Part shown: positions 23,623-32,174 of the stretch, piece after piece
Layout of the letters: each line of letters starts with the position of its first letter
Position numbering within the stretch: the stretch's first letter is position 1
Assembly: GCF_023195515.1 (NCBI RefSeq)
Contig: NZ_JALPKR020000002.1
Location: forward strand, 5,743,001-5,807,000
Source of the DNA: Variovorax sp. S12S4
Lineage (GTDB): Bacteria > Pseudomonadota > Gammaproteobacteria > Burkholderiales > Burkholderiaceae_C
Length of the DNA: 64,000 nt
Direction of reading: 5' to 3'
Position numbers and translations under genes: made by a program
The notes under the pieces: generated by a model
Databases searched by the model: none
What the model saw: the letters and a program-made list of their open reading frames with translations, nothing else
What the model was told of the DNA's origin: nothing

Positions 23623-24320
23623 CGCCCATGCTGCCGGTTGGCTGCGTCATTGCACTGCTGGGCGCCGAGAGCACGGGCAAGACCGAGCTCGCCCGCGCGC
23701 TCGTGCAGCGCCTGCAGGAGCGCGGCATTGCAGCCACGCTGGTGGCGGAATACCTGCGCGAGTGGTGCGAACGCGAAGGCCGCACGCCTCGCCCCGATGA
23801 GCAACGCGCCATCGCCAACGAGCAAACGCGCCGCATCGACGCCGCGGCCGCCTCGGGCGCGGTGGTGGCCGACACCAGGGCGCTCATGACCGCGGTGTAC
23901 AGCGAGCAACTGTTCGGCGACACATCCCTTTACGCCGATGCGCTCGCTGCCCAGCGGCGCTATGCCATCACGCTGCTCACCGCGCTCGACATCCCCTGGG
24001 TTGCCGATGCGATGCGCGACGGCGACCACGCGCGCGAGCCGACGGACACGCTGGTGCGCGCGGCGTTGTCGGGCGCCGGGCTTTCATTCGCCGTGGTGCA
24101 TGGCAGCGGCGGTGAAAGACTCTCCAATGCCTGGAACGCCATCAACTCCATCGCCGGCAACGAAGGCCAGGCCCGGGCACGAGGAAGCCGCGGCGACGCG
24201 AAACCCACCTCCTGGTCATGGCCTTGCGAGAAATGCTCCGACCCGGAATGCGAACATCGTCTGTTCAGCGACCTCCTTGGCCGCCGCGATAACCCGTCAA
24301 AACCCAACTCGGAGATCTGA
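23619..24320 (+). CDS. NadR-like nicotinamide riboside kinase domain protein with cysteine-rich tail
   Basis: 233 residues. The P-loop is GAESTGKT (residues 15-22), followed by VAEYLREWCE and a lid segment, as in the ribosylnicotinamide kinase domain of NadR. The adenylyltransferase and DNA-binding domains of E. coli NadR are absent. After residue 175 there is a tail of about 55 residues containing WPCEKCSDPECEHRLF, a C-x2-C-x4-C-x-H pattern that could bind zinc. Overlaps pnuC by ATGA, so import and phosphorylation of the NAD precursor are coupled. The next gene starts inside the stop codon (TGATG). Confidence 0.82.
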   Translation: MTPMLPVGCVIALLGAESTGKTELARALVQRLQERGIAATLVAEYLREWCEREGRTPRPDEQRAIANEQTRRIDAAAASGAVVADTRALMTAVYSEQLFGDTSLYADALAAQRRYAITLLTALDIPWVADAMRDGDHAREPTDTLVRAALSGAGLSFAVVHGSGGERLSNAWNAINSIAGNEGQARARGSRGDAKPTSWSWPCEKCSDPECEHRLFSDLLGRRDNPSKPNSEI

Positions 24321-25297
24321 TGTTCCCGCTTGGTATCTCTCGTCTTGCCCGTCTTCTTTGTCTCGTCGGCCCGGCCCTGCTGGCAGCCGGAACCGCTACG
24401 GCGGCGCCGGTTGCCGCCACCGTGGAAAACGCCACCACGACCACCGCTTGTGCCGAAGAAGACAACGTCTCGCTGGTGCTGAGCGGCGAAGGCATCCGGC
24501 GCATGCGCATCGAGGCGCTGCAGCCGGCATACCTGGACAGCATCGGCAAGGACATCACCGCGCCCGACTTTTCGGGCTGCAACTTCGACGGCGGTGCGCA
24601 CCCCACCGATCCCGCGCACAAGTTCAAGCCGCGCCGCGTGGTACTGCTCGACGACGCGCAGTGGCGCATCGTCGGCATGACGCTGCCCAGCTTCTGGCGC
24701 CCGCAGCAGGTGCCGGTGCGCGTGGGCGCGCGCACCGACCGCGGCTTTCACCTGCTGCAGATCTTCCGCAAAGAAGAAGGCAAGGTGCTCGAGGCGCTGG
24801 TGCTCTACCCGGCAGACGGCTACTGGCGCATCAAGCCGCTGCCGGAAGAACGCTTCGGCGACGGCGTGTATGGCTCGTCGTTCCTGCTCGGCCCGGTCGA
24901 GCAAGACAGCAGGCCGGTGGTCGACATTGCATCGATCCGCATCGTGCCCAAGCCGCTGGCCATTCACCTGCGCTTTGCCAGGGGCGGCAGCGCCGTGGCC
25001 AAGGTGTCCGAAATCAGCCGCACGCGCACCGCGCTCGATGTCAGGCTTTCTTCGCCGACCGCCGATACACGGCCCTTTGCGGTGCTGCGCTCGATGTACG
25101 TTGCGGCCGACAATGCCGACGTGAGCGAGGTGCGGTGGCGGGAATCCCCCGATGCCGCGGAGCAGGTGCTGCCCCTGCCTGAAGTGAAGGCGCTGAGCGG
25201 CACGCAGATGCGCTTCGGGCGCAGCCTGCCTTCGCGCCACAACACGAGTGCACCCGATATCTCGTTCAGCGATTTCGACGACGCGGTTCCGCGCTGA
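24320..25297 (+). CDS. Exported protein of unknown function
   Basis: 325 residues with a Sec signal peptide (about residues 1-28, ending ATA-AP). The mature protein starts with a short Cys-containing segment and then shows a repeating beta-rich style: SLVLSGEGIRRMRIEALQP, FSGCNFDGGAHP, RRVVLLDDAQWRIVGMTLPSFWRP, SIRIVPKPLAIHLRFARGG. Two Cys (in TTACAEED and SGCNFD) could form a disulphide. I do not recognise the family. It is coupled to the kinase gene by TGATG, but the link to NAD salvage may be only genetic. Confidence 0.75.
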   Translation: MFPLGISRLARLLCLVGPALLAAGTATAAPVAATVENATTTTACAEEDNVSLVLSGEGIRRMRIEALQPAYLDSIGKDITAPDFSGCNFDGGAHPTDPAHKFKPRRVVLLDDAQWRIVGMTLPSFWRPQQVPVRVGARTDRGFHLLQIFRKEEGKVLEALVLYPADGYWRIKPLPEERFGDGVYGSSFLLGPVEQDSRPVVDIASIRIVPKPLAIHLRFARGGSAVAKVSEISRTRTALDVRLSSPTADTRPFAVLRSMYVAADNADVSEVRWRESPDAAEQVLPLPEVKALSGTQMRFGRSLPSRHNTSAPDISFSDFDDAVPR

Positions 25298-25333
25298 CAT
25301 CCCGCCGAGGCTGACGGGCTGCGTCGGCCGTGG

Positions 25334-26134
25334 CTAGCCGGCGCGCCGAACCTCGCTCGGCGTGGCGCCGAGCACGCGGCGCATGCAGCGCGCCATGTGG
25401 CTCTGGTGCGCAAAGCCGCTTTCCAGCGCCACCTGGCTCGCAGCCATGCCGCTGCGCACCAGCAGGCCGCGCGCACGGTCGACGCGCCGGTGAACCACGT
25501 ATTCATGCACCGGCAAGCCCGTGGAGCGCTTGAACTGCGTCTTCAGGTGCGATGCGCTCAGGCCCGCCACCTCGGCCAGCCTGGCCAGCGAAAGATCGCC
25601 CTCCAGGTGGGTTTCGATGTAGTCGGTCACGCGGCGCAGCTGCGGACGGGTGAGCCCCTGCACCGGTGCGGTTTCGTGCAGGCGGTGTCCGCCGAGCAGG
25701 TGCGCCGCCAACGCGGTGCCCAGGCTGTCCGCGTAGAGGGTGCCGTTGGGAAAGCCGGCGCGCCGTTCGGCGTCGAGCGCCCATGCAATGTGCTCGATGT
25801 GCGCATCGCGCAGCTGATGGCGCTCCGCCAGGCTCGCGCGGTCGGCCGGCAGGCCCATTTCCTCGGCGGTGCGCTGCAGCAGCGAGGGCGGCATGTGCAC
25901 CACCAGCGACGTGCTGGCAGCGTCCTCGTGCCAGACGTCGGAGCTGCCGGCGGGCAGGATGTCGATGTCACCGCGCGTGTAGCGGAACTTGTGCAGCTTG
26001 CAAGCACCGTTGACGGGCGCGCCCGCATGCACCTTGATGCGGTGGTCGGGCACGGCCTCGAAGCCGACCACGCCGCCGGGCGTGTGGCGCACGTGCACGT
26101 TCAGATGGGTGTCGGAGGGGGCGCGATCGCTCAT
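25334..26134 (-). CDS. AraC-family transcriptional regulator
   Basis: 266 residues. The N-terminal half is a cupin-like sensor without obvious metal motif ([26 protein letters not shown]). The C-terminal 100 residues hold the two helix-turn-helix units: [34 protein letters not shown] and [33 protein letters not shown]. It is divergent from an SDR and imine-reductase-like gene pair and is the natural candidate regulator of them. A GATAAT hexamer lies 6 bases before the ATG. Confidence 0.92.
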   Translation of the reverse strand: MSDRAPSDTHLNVHVRHTPGGVVGFEAVPDHRIKVHAGAPVNGACKLHKFRYTRGDIDILPAGSSDVWHEDAASTSLVVHMPPSLLQRTAEEMGLPADRASLAERHQLRDAHIEHIAWALDAERRAGFPNGTLYADSLGTALAAHLLGGHRLHETAPVQGLTRPQLRRVTDYIETHLEGDLSLARLAEVAGLSASHLKTQFKRSTGLPVHEYVVHRRVDRARGLLVRSGMAASQVALESGFAHQSHMARCMRRVLGATPSEVRRAG

Positions 26135-26140
26135 CGGGCA

Positions 26141-26146
26141 ATTATC
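26141..26146 (-). promoter_or_regulatory. Candidate -10 box for the AraC gene, start-proximal
   Basis: On the minus strand GATAAT is separated from the ATG by TGCCCG, with no ribosome-binding site. If used, the transcript would be leaderless or nearly so. No clear -35. Confidence 0.35.
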
Positions 26147-26248
26147 CGGCGTGCCGGCAAAGCATGCTCGCGCGCCTTCGTCCGTTCGTGCTGCACCGCG
26201 GCCGAATGTGCGCGACCGGGTCGGCCGCTTTCCGGATCATCCGCAGCC

Positions 26249-27058
26249 ATGAATACAACCACTCAAGACTCGCGATCCATGGACTCCCCTGCGAACAACA
26301 AATACGCCGGCAAGAAGGCCGTCATTACCGGCGGCACCATCGGCATGGGCCTGGCCACCGCCCAGGCGCTGCTCGAAGGCGGCGCCGAAGTGCTCGTGAC
26401 AGGCCTGAACCCGAAGAACCTCGAAGCCGCGCGCCGCACCCTGGGGCCCCGCGCCCATGTCGTGGCGTCGGACACCGGCTCGCTAGCCGACATCGACGCG
26501 CTCGCGGCGCTCGCCCGCGAAAAGCTCGGCCACATCGACCTGCTGCACATCAACGCGGGCATCTCGACGCTGGAGCCCTTCGAGCAGGTGACCGAAGCCG
26601 GCTACGACCGCGCTTTCGCGATCAACACCAAGGGCCCGTTCTTCACCGTGCAGCGCCTCGTGCCGCTGATGCGCGCGGGCAGCGCCATCGTCGTTACCTC
26701 GTCCATCGCGGACAAGGGCGGCATGCATGGCCTGAGCGTCTACAGCGCGACCAAGGCCGCGCTGCGTTCCTTCGCCTCGGGCTTTGCGGCGGAGCTGGTG
26801 GGACGCGGCATCCGGGTCAACGTGGTGAGCCCCGGCTTCATCGACACGCCCACGCTCGGCATCGCCGATGCGACGGCAGAGGAGCGCGCCGAGTTCATCC
26901 GCCTGGGCGACCAGATCACGCCGATGCGGCGCCACGGCACGGCCGAAGAGGTGGCCCGCGCGGTGCTCTTCTTCGCCTTCGAGGCGACCTTCACGACAGG
27001 GGCGCGGCTCACGGTCGATGGCGGCCTGGGCCAGAACCTCACGCCGGCCGCCGCCTGA
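26249..27058 (+). CDS. Short-chain dehydrogenase/reductase
   Basis: 269 residues. Classical SDR: cofactor loop TGGTIGMG (residues 27-34), the NAG-type strand LHINAGIST, and catalytic Tyr165 and Lys169 in YSATKAA with the upstream Ser in VVTSSIAD. The C-terminus SPGFIDTP and [12 protein letters not shown] is typical. An in-frame ATG at 26279 is an alternative start that removes 10 residues; neither has a strong ribosome-binding site. It forms a pair with the imine-reductase-like gene 34 bases downstream, divergent from the AraC regulator. Substrate unknown. Confidence 0.88.
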   Translation: MNTTTQDSRSMDSPANNKYAGKKAVITGGTIGMGLATAQALLEGGAEVLVTGLNPKNLEAARRTLGPRAHVVASDTGSLADIDALAALAREKLGHIDLLHINAGISTLEPFEQVTEAGYDRAFAINTKGPFFTVQRLVPLMRAGSAIVVTSSIADKGGMHGLSVYSATKAALRSFASGFAAELVGRGIRVNVVSPGFIDTPTLGIADATAEERAEFIRLGDQITPMRRHGTAEEVARAVLFFAFEATFTTGARLTVDGGLGQNLTPAAA

Positions 27059-27092
27059 ACTTGAATTGCAATCAAAAAGAAAGAACGAACAC

Positions 27093-27956
27093 ATGACCGA
27101 CGTTTCCCTCATCGGCCTCGGCCCCATGGGCATCGCACTCGCCCGAGCGCTTCAATCCCGGCACACGCTGACGGTGTGGAACCGCACCGCCGAGCGCGCT
27201 ACACCCATCCTCAGCCAAGGCACCGTGCTCGCGCCCAGCGCCCTTGCGGCCGTCCAGGCCAGCCCCGTGGTGCTGGTCTGCGTGGCCGACTACGCGGCCT
27301 CCCGGTCGATCCTGGCCACGCCCGGCGTGGCCGATGCGCTGCGCGGCAAGGTGCTGGTGCAGTTGAGCACCGGCACGCCGCAGGATGCACGCGACGACTG
27401 GGCCGCCCTGAGCGGCGTGGCCTACCTCGACGGCGCCCTGCTCGCCACGCCCGGCCAGATCGGCCGGCCCGACACGCCGCTTTTCATCTCCGGCGAAGAG
27501 CGCGCGCTGGCGAGTTGCCGGCCGGTGCTCGAAGCCATCGCAGGAAACATCCTGTACATGGGCGAGCCCATCGGCAACGCGGCGGCCTGGGACCTCGCCA
27601 CGCTCTCGTGCATGTTCGGCGCCATGAGCGGGTTTTTCCACGGCGTGCGCATCTGCGAATCCGAAGGATTGAAGGTGAACGAGTTCTCGCAGATGATCGG
27701 CGCGATTTCTCCGGTGCTCGGCGAAATGATCGATGCCGAGGGACAAGCCATCCACGCCGGCCGCTACGGCGAGCCCGAAAGCTCGATGGCCACCTGCGCG
27801 GGCTCCGGCCGGCTCTTCGTGAAGCAGGCGCGCGAGGCAAAGCTCGACGCGAGCTTTCCGGATTTCCTGATGGGCTTGTTCGACCGCGCGCTGGGCGCAG
27901 GCCTTGCGAACGAGCGACTGGCCGCAATGATCAAGGTGCTGCGGCAGCCCGCCTGA
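27093..27956 (+). CDS. NAD(P)-dependent oxidoreductase resembling imine reductases
   Basis: 287 residues. An N-terminal Rossmann fold (LIGLGPMG, residues 6-13) ends its second strand with TVWNRTAERA, a sequence usual in imine reductases and reductive aminases. The middle has YLDGALLATPGQIG, and the interdomain helix AAAWDLATLSCMFGAMSGFFHG places Asp167 where imine reductases carry their catalytic Asp or Tyr. The C-terminal helical part (FPDFLMGLFDRALGAGLANERLAAMIKVLR) fits the domain-swapped dimer fold. It could equally be a broader 3-hydroxyisobutyrate dehydrogenase relative, but the motifs favour the imine-reductase side. Upstream AAAGAAAGAA serves as ribosome-binding site. Confidence 0.78.
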   Translation: MTDVSLIGLGPMGIALARALQSRHTLTVWNRTAERATPILSQGTVLAPSALAAVQASPVVLVCVADYAASRSILATPGVADALRGKVLVQLSTGTPQDARDDWAALSGVAYLDGALLATPGQIGRPDTPLFISGEERALASCRPVLEAIAGNILYMGEPIGNAAAWDLATLSCMFGAMSGFFHGVRICESEGLKVNEFSQMIGAISPVLGEMIDAEGQAIHAGRYGEPESSMATCAGSGRLFVKQAREAKLDASFPDFLMGLFDRALGAGLANERLAAMIKVLRQPA

Positions 27957-27990
27957 GCGAGCGCGACGAGCGCGAGGAAGGCCCCGCGAC

Positions 27991-29001
27991 CTATTGCACC
28001 ACGGGGCTCGCGGGCACTTGGTCGCCAGGCGGCGTGAATATCTGCGCCGTGTCGACCGCATCGAAGCGGTACTGCTTGCCGCAGAAGTCGCAGCCCACCT
28101 CGATGTCGCCGCGCTCGGCCAAGATTTCTTCGGCTTCCTGCACGCCGAGCCCGCGGATCATCTGCGCCACGCGGTCGCGTCCGCAGGTGCAGGCAAAGTG
28201 CGGGCCGAGCAAGCCCATCTGCGGTTCGAAGCGCAGCAGCTTCTCTTCCCAGAACAGGCGGCGAAGAATAGTCTCGACGTCGAGCGTCAGCAGCTCGTCG
28301 CGCGTCAGGGTCGACGCCAGAATCGAGATGCGGTTGTAGTCCTCGTTGCGGCCGATCTGGTCTTCGTTGGCCTGATCGTGGTCCTTGTCGGAAGTACCAC
28401 CCGACGAACCTTCGAGATTGCCCTCGCCCTTGACCGGCAGGCGCTGGATCAACAGGCCCGCGGCCACCTTGTCGTCGGCCGCGAGCACCAGCGTGGTGTC
28501 GAGCTGCTCGCTCTGCAGCATGTAGTGCTGCAGCACGTCGCTCAGCTTGCCGAGCTTCTCGCCGTCGTCGTCGAAGAGCGGCACCACGCCCTGGTAGGGC
28601 GTCGTGCCCGGCAGCTTGTCCTTGGGGTCGAGCGTGATCGCGCAGCGGCCCTTGTTGTTCTCGTTGACCATGTCGGGCAGGCGCGCATCGGCCGGCAGCT
28701 CGCCGATGACCTTGGCGGTGGCACGCAGGCTCAGGTCGGGCTTGGCCTCGGCCACGGCCACCTTGACCGGGCCGTCGCCGAAGATCTGCAGGATCAACGA
28801 GCCGTTGAACTTGATGTTGGCCTGCATCAGCGTGGCCGCGGCGGTCATTTCGCCGAGCAGCTCGGCCACGGGCGGCGGATAGGCGCCGGTGGTGGTGTTG
28901 GAGGCGCGCCGCGCCAGGATTTCCTGCCACGCATCTGTCAGGCGCACGATCACGCCGCGCACCGGCAGGCCATCGAACAGGAATTTGTGCAGCTCGCTCA
29001 A
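27991..29001 (-). CDS. hslO: Hsp33 redox-regulated chaperone
   Basis: 336 residues. Hsp33 is a cytoplasmic holdase activated by oxidation and unfolding. The core domain is at the N-terminus (LPVRGVIVRLTDAWQEIL, GEMTAAATLMQANIKFNGSLILQIFGDGPVKV). The zinc-binding redox switch is at the C-terminus: CTC (about 268-270) and CDFC (about 300-303). A hydrophilic insertion (GSSGGTSDKDHDQANEDQIGR) separates core and linker. The start is a TTG, the only one giving the standard MSELHKFLFDGL beginning. Confidence 0.94.
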   Translation of the reverse strand: MSELHKFLFDGLPVRGVIVRLTDAWQEILARRASNTTTGAYPPPVAELLGEMTAAATLMQANIKFNGSLILQIFGDGPVKVAVAEAKPDLSLRATAKVIGELPADARLPDMVNENNKGRCAITLDPKDKLPGTTPYQGVVPLFDDDGEKLGKLSDVLQHYMLQSEQLDTTLVLAADDKVAAGLLIQRLPVKGEGNLEGSSGGTSDKDHDQANEDQIGRNEDYNRISILASTLTRDELLTLDVETILRRLFWEEKLLRFEPQMGLLGPHFACTCGRDRVAQMIRGLGVQEAEEILAERGDIEVGCDFCGKQYRFDAVDTAQIFTPPGDQVPASPVVQ

Positions 29002-29033
29002 AACGGATTTCTTTCGGTTGTGCCTGAATGGGG

Positions 29034-29558
29034 TCAGGCGATTTTTTTCAAGCCCTTCGCATAACGAACGGCGTTTGCTACGTAATGTTCGGAGCCGTGG
29101 CGCAAGCGGGCGGCGTCTTCGTCGCTGATCGTGCGCATGACCTTGGCGGGCGAACCGAAGATCAGCGAGTTGTCGGGAAACTCCTTGCCTTCGGTCACGA
29201 CGCTGCCGGCGCCGACAATCGAGTTGCGGCCGATCTTCGCGTTATTCAAGACCACGGCCTGGATGCCGATCAGCGAGTTGTCGCCAATGGTGCAGCCGTG
29301 CAGCATGACCTGGTGGCCGATGGTGACGTTCTCGCCGATGGTCAGTGGGCTGCCCGGGTCCGAATGCAGCATCGACATGTCTTGCACGTTGCTGTTGCGA
29401 CCGATGGTCATCGTCTCGTTGTCTCCGCGCAGCACCGCGCCAAACCAGATGCTCGCGTTTTCACCCAACTTCACGTTGCCGATCACTTCCGCGCTGTCGG
29501 CCACCCATGCGCCGGTGCCGAGTTGCGGCGCAACGCCGTCGAGTTCATAAAGGGCCAT
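29034..29558 (-). CDS. Gamma-class carbonic anhydrase family protein
   Basis: 174 residues from the ATG giving MALYELDGVAPQ; a longer frame begins 24 bases upstream and lacks support. It is a left-handed beta-helix of hexapeptide repeats (IGNVKLGENASIWFGAVLRGD, IGRNSNVQDMSMLH, IGENVTIGHQVMLHGC, IGDNSLIGIQAVVLNNAKIGRNSIVGAGSVV). The three zinc histidines of the YrdA/CaiE/gamma-CA family are present as His65, His82 and His87. Activity is unproven in many members. It is divergent from the DUF455 gene. Confidence 0.92.
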   Translation of the reverse strand: MALYELDGVAPQLGTGAWVADSAEVIGNVKLGENASIWFGAVLRGDNETMTIGRNSNVQDMSMLHSDPGSPLTIGENVTIGHQVMLHGCTIGDNSLIGIQAVVLNNAKIGRNSIVGAGSVVTEGKEFPDNSLIFGSPAKVMRTISDEDAARLRHGSEHYVANAVRYAKGLKKIA

Positions 29559-29586
29559 CGTGAAGGTCTCCGAACGGGGCAAAAAC

Positions 29587-29592
29587 TAGAAT
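29587..29592 (+). promoter_or_regulatory. Candidate -10 box for the DUF455 gene, start-proximal
   Basis: TAGAAT lies 7 bases before the ATG at 29600. The spacer TTGTAGGG could also give a weak AGGG ribosome-binding site. No clear -35. Confidence 0.35.
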
Positions 29593-29599
29593 TGTAGGG

Positions 29600-30415
29600 A
29601 TGCACCCCCGATTGAGCGCGTTGGCCGCGCTGCGACTGACCGACCCTGAAGCCAAGGTGGCTGCGACACGCGCCACGGCTGCACTGGCAGCTACCGAATC
29701 CATAGCACTTGAATCCCTGCGGACCGAAGGGGACGATGTTGGCGTGCCGGGCCGCCCCGAACGGCCGGTGCGCGTGGCCGCCACCGCCGTGCAAAAGCGC
29801 TCCCCCTTCACGCCCGAAGGCCGCGCCGCGCTGATCCATTCGATCTGCCACATCGAGTTCAATGCCATCAACCTCGCGCTCGACGCGGTGTGGCGCTACG
29901 ACGGCATGCCCGAGGCCTACTACCGCGACTGGCTGCGCGTGGCCGACGAGGAGGCCCAGCACTTCACGCTGCTGCATGCGCACCTGCAGGGCATGGGATA
30001 CCGCTACGGCGACTTTCCGGGCCACGACGGGCTCTGGAGCATGTGCGAGAAGACCAAGGACGACGTGCTCGCGCGCATGGCGCTGGTGCCGCGCACGCTC
30101 GAGGCCCGCGGACTCGACGCCACGCCGCTCATCCAGGCGAAGCTCAAGCGCGTCAACACGCCCGATGCGCTGCGCGCGGTCGAGATCCTCGACATCATCC
30201 TGCGCGACGAGGTGGGCCATGTTGCGATCGGCAACCGTTGGTACCGTTGGCTTTGCGATCGCGCCGGCCGCGACCCCGAACAGACCTACCCCGAGCTCGT
30301 GGCGCATTACGAAGCGCCGCGCCTGAAGCCGCCGTTCAACTTCGAGGCACGCGAGCGCGCCGGCTTCAGCGCTGAAGAGATGCGCGCACTTTCGGCCGGC
30401 GCCAAGACTGAGTAG
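29600..30415 (+). CDS. DUF455 ferritin-like protein
   Basis: 271 residues. It has the conserved DUF455 core: HSICHIEFNAINLALDAVWRY, the DEEAQHFTLLHAHLQ helix, and EILDIILRDEVGHVAIGNRWY, which supply paired Glu/His ligands of a ferritin-like di-metal site. Function is not known. The N-terminal 40 residues are variable and include a low-G+C TGCTA-like spot (29690-29706). It converges on the MaoC gene; an AGGCCT/AGGCCT hairpin lies between them without T-tract. Confidence 0.88.
   Translation: MHPRLSALAALRLTDPEAKVAATRATAALAATESIALESLRTEGDDVGVPGRPERPVRVAATAVQKRSPFTPEGRAALIHSICHIEFNAINLALDAVWRYDGMPEAYYRDWLRVADEEAQHFTLLHAHLQGMGYRYGDFPGHDGLWSMCEKTKDDVLARMALVPRTLEARGLDATPLIQAKLKRVNTPDALRAVEILDIILRDEVGHVAIGNRWYRWLCDRAGRDPEQTYPELVAHYEAPRLKPPFNFEARERAGFSAEEMRALSAGAKTE
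29690..29706. repeat. A+T-rich GCTA-N9-TAGC palindrome inside the DUF455 gene
   Basis: Short arms GCTA and TAGC in the variable N-terminal coding region, similar in spacing and composition to the elements at 9316 and 17594. Weak alone; listed as a member of a possible family. Confidence 0.3.
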
Positions 30416-30432
30416 AAGAAGAACAACAAGGC

Positions 30433-30909
30433 CTACGCAGGCCTGGCGTGCACCACCAGCTTGGGCGCGAAGTTCTGCAGCACATCGCCGTTCTGGTTGA
30501 GGGTGCGGCAGCGCATCGTCACCATCGCGCGGCCGGGCTTGGAACGCGACGGAACGATTTCGACCACCTCGCCCTCCACATGCAGCACGTCGCCTGGCCG
30601 CGTGGGCTTGGGCCATTGCAGTTCGCCGCCTGAACCGATGATGCCGTCCGCCAATGGAATGCCGCTCTCCACCAGCAGCTTCATGGTAAGCGCCGCCGTG
30701 TGCCAGCCGCTTGCCGCGAGACCGCCGAAGAAGGTGTTCTTCGCGGCCTCTTCGTCGGTGTGGAAAGGCTGCGGATCGAACTGGAGCGCAAAGGCCTTGA
30801 TCTGCGCCGCGTCCAGCGTGTGCTCGCCGCTGCGGAAACGATCGCCGACCGACAGGTCTTCGAGGTACAGCGCGCGCTTGGCGCCGGGGTCGTCAGGGAG
30901 TGCCGCCAT
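30433..30909 (-). CDS. MaoC-family (R)-hydratase/dehydratase
   Basis: 158 residues from the ATG giving MAALPDDPGAKRALYLEDLSVGDRF. It is a hot-dog fold with the hydratase motif F-D-P-Q-P-F-H (Asp45, His50) followed by FGGLAASGWHTAA. Such enzymes hydrate enoyl-CoA to (R)-3-hydroxyacyl-CoA. It lies 38 bases downstream of the thiolase gene on the same strand, so it is probably part of the TetR-controlled transcript. Confidence 0.9.
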   Translation of the reverse strand: MAALPDDPGAKRALYLEDLSVGDRFRSGEHTLDAAQIKAFALQFDPQPFHTDEEAAKNTFFGGLAASGWHTAALTMKLLVESGIPLADGIIGSGGELQWPKPTRPGDVLHVEGEVVEIVPSRSKPGRAMVTMRCRTLNQNGDVLQNFAPKLVVHARPA

Positions 30910-30947
30910 GAGGGTTCCTTGTAGTGCCTGCGCGCATTCTCCAACCT

Positions 30948-32081
30948 TCAGACGCGTTCGAGGATGGTGGCAATGCCCTGCCCACCGCCGATGCATTGCG
31001 TGGCCAGCGCGTAGCGGCCCTTCTCGCGCGCCAGCAGGGCCGCGGCCTTGCCGGTGATGCGCGCACCCGTCGCACCCAGTGGATGGCCGATGGCAAGCCC
31101 TCCACCGTCGAGATTGACCTTGGCCGGATCGAGCCCCAGGTCGCGAATGCAGGCCAGCGCCTGCGACGAGAAGGCTTCATTGAGTTCGATCACATCAAGA
31201 TCGGCGGCGCTCAAGCCCGCGCATGCCAGCGCCTTGCGCGTCGCGGGAATCGGGCCGATGCCCATGATTGCCGGGTCCACGCCCACCGTCGCGAAGGACC
31301 TGATGCGGGCCAGCGGCTGCAGGTTGTGCTTTGCTGCAAAGGCGTCGCTGGTAACGAGCACCACCGCAGCGCCGTCGGTGAGCGGCGACGAGGTGCCGGC
31401 CGTTACCACGCCATCGGGGCGGAACGCCGGCTTCAGGCCCGCCAGCGCCTCGGGCGAGGTGCTCGGCCGAATGCAGCCGTCCGCATCGATCACGTCGCCG
31501 GATGCCAGCCGCACCGGCACGATCTCTCCTGCCAGCCGGCCCTCAGCGCGCGCGGCCGCGGCCTTGCGGTGCGACTCGACCGCAAAGGCCTCCTGGTCGG
31601 CGCGGCTCACGTTCCAGCGCTGCGCAACGTTCTCGGCCGTCTCGCCCATCGAGATGTAGGCGTCGGTGCTTTCCTTCAGCTCGGGGTTGGGAGAGAAGTT
31701 GAAGCCGCCCTGCGGCACCATCGTCATCGACTCCACCCCCACGCACAAAAAGGCCTCGCCCATGCCCGCCTCGATCTGCGCCGCGGCAATGTGCACGGCC
31801 TGCATCGACGAGCCGCAGAAGCGGTTCACCGTCATGCCGCCCACCTCGTGCGGCAGCCCCGCCAGCAAGCCGACGATGCGCGCGAGGTTGTTGCCCTGCG
31901 AGGCTTCAGGGTAGGCGCATCCGAGAACGATGTCTTCGAGCAGCGCGGGATCGAGATCGGTGCTCTGCAGCAGGCCGCTCACCACGCCGGCGGCCAGCGT
32001 GTCGGGGCGAACCTCCGCAAGTGCGCCCTTCTTCGCGAAGTGGAACGGCGAGCGGGCGTAGGCGGAAATGACGGCTTTCAT
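30948..32081 (-). CDS. Acetyl-CoA C-acyltransferase (thiolase, FadA-like)
   Basis: 377 residues from an ATG after AAGGAG. Catalytic residues: Cys89 in NRFCGSSMQAVH, His in AIGHPLGATGAR and the second Cys in QCIGGGQG. The loop and length suit a degradative 3-ketoacyl-CoA thiolase. It cleaves 3-ketoacyl-CoA to acetyl-CoA plus a shortened acyl-CoA in fatty-acid or aromatic degradation. The promoter region carries a CCTACC-N8-GGTAGG operator that matches one in front of the upstream tetR gene. Confidence 0.93.
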   Translation of the reverse strand: MKAVISAYARSPFHFAKKGALAEVRPDTLAAGVVSGLLQSTDLDPALLEDIVLGCAYPEASQGNNLARIVGLLAGLPHEVGGMTVNRFCGSSMQAVHIAAAQIEAGMGEAFLCVGVESMTMVPQGGFNFSPNPELKESTDAYISMGETAENVAQRWNVSRADQEAFAVESHRKAAAARAEGRLAGEIVPVRLASGDVIDADGCIRPSTSPEALAGLKPAFRPDGVVTAGTSSPLTDGAAVVLVTSDAFAAKHNLQPLARIRSFATVGVDPAIMGIGPIPATRKALACAGLSAADLDVIELNEAFSSQALACIRDLGLDPAKVNLDGGGLAIGHPLGATGARITGKAAALLAREKGRYALATQCIGGGQGIATILERV

Positions 32082-32102
32082 GAAGATGCTCCTTGTGGCA
32101 AG

Positions 32103-32122
32103 CCTACCATCCAATCGGTAGG
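32103..32122. promoter_or_regulatory. TetR-type operator at the thiolase promoter
   Basis: CCTACC, eight bases, GGTAGG: a perfect 6-base inverted repeat 21 bases before the thiolase ATG. It has the same half-sites and spacing as the element next to the tetR start (32753-32772). Confidence 0.75.
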
Positions 32123-32174
32123 CAACAGGGTCAAAAAATAAGCACGTCGATGCGTGCCTGCGATCCGCCCGGCG

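Noticed and set aside
29022..29047. Stem GCCTGA/TCAGGC followed by T-tract (after gamma-carbonic anhydrase)
   Set aside because: The T-tract is on the plus strand where no rightward gene ends, and the stem overlaps the stop codon of the leftward gene.
30429..30444. AGGCCT-ACGC-AGGCCT hairpin between convergent DUF455 and MaoC genes
   Set aside because: No T-tract on either side; could be a weak factor-dependent end but is not called.
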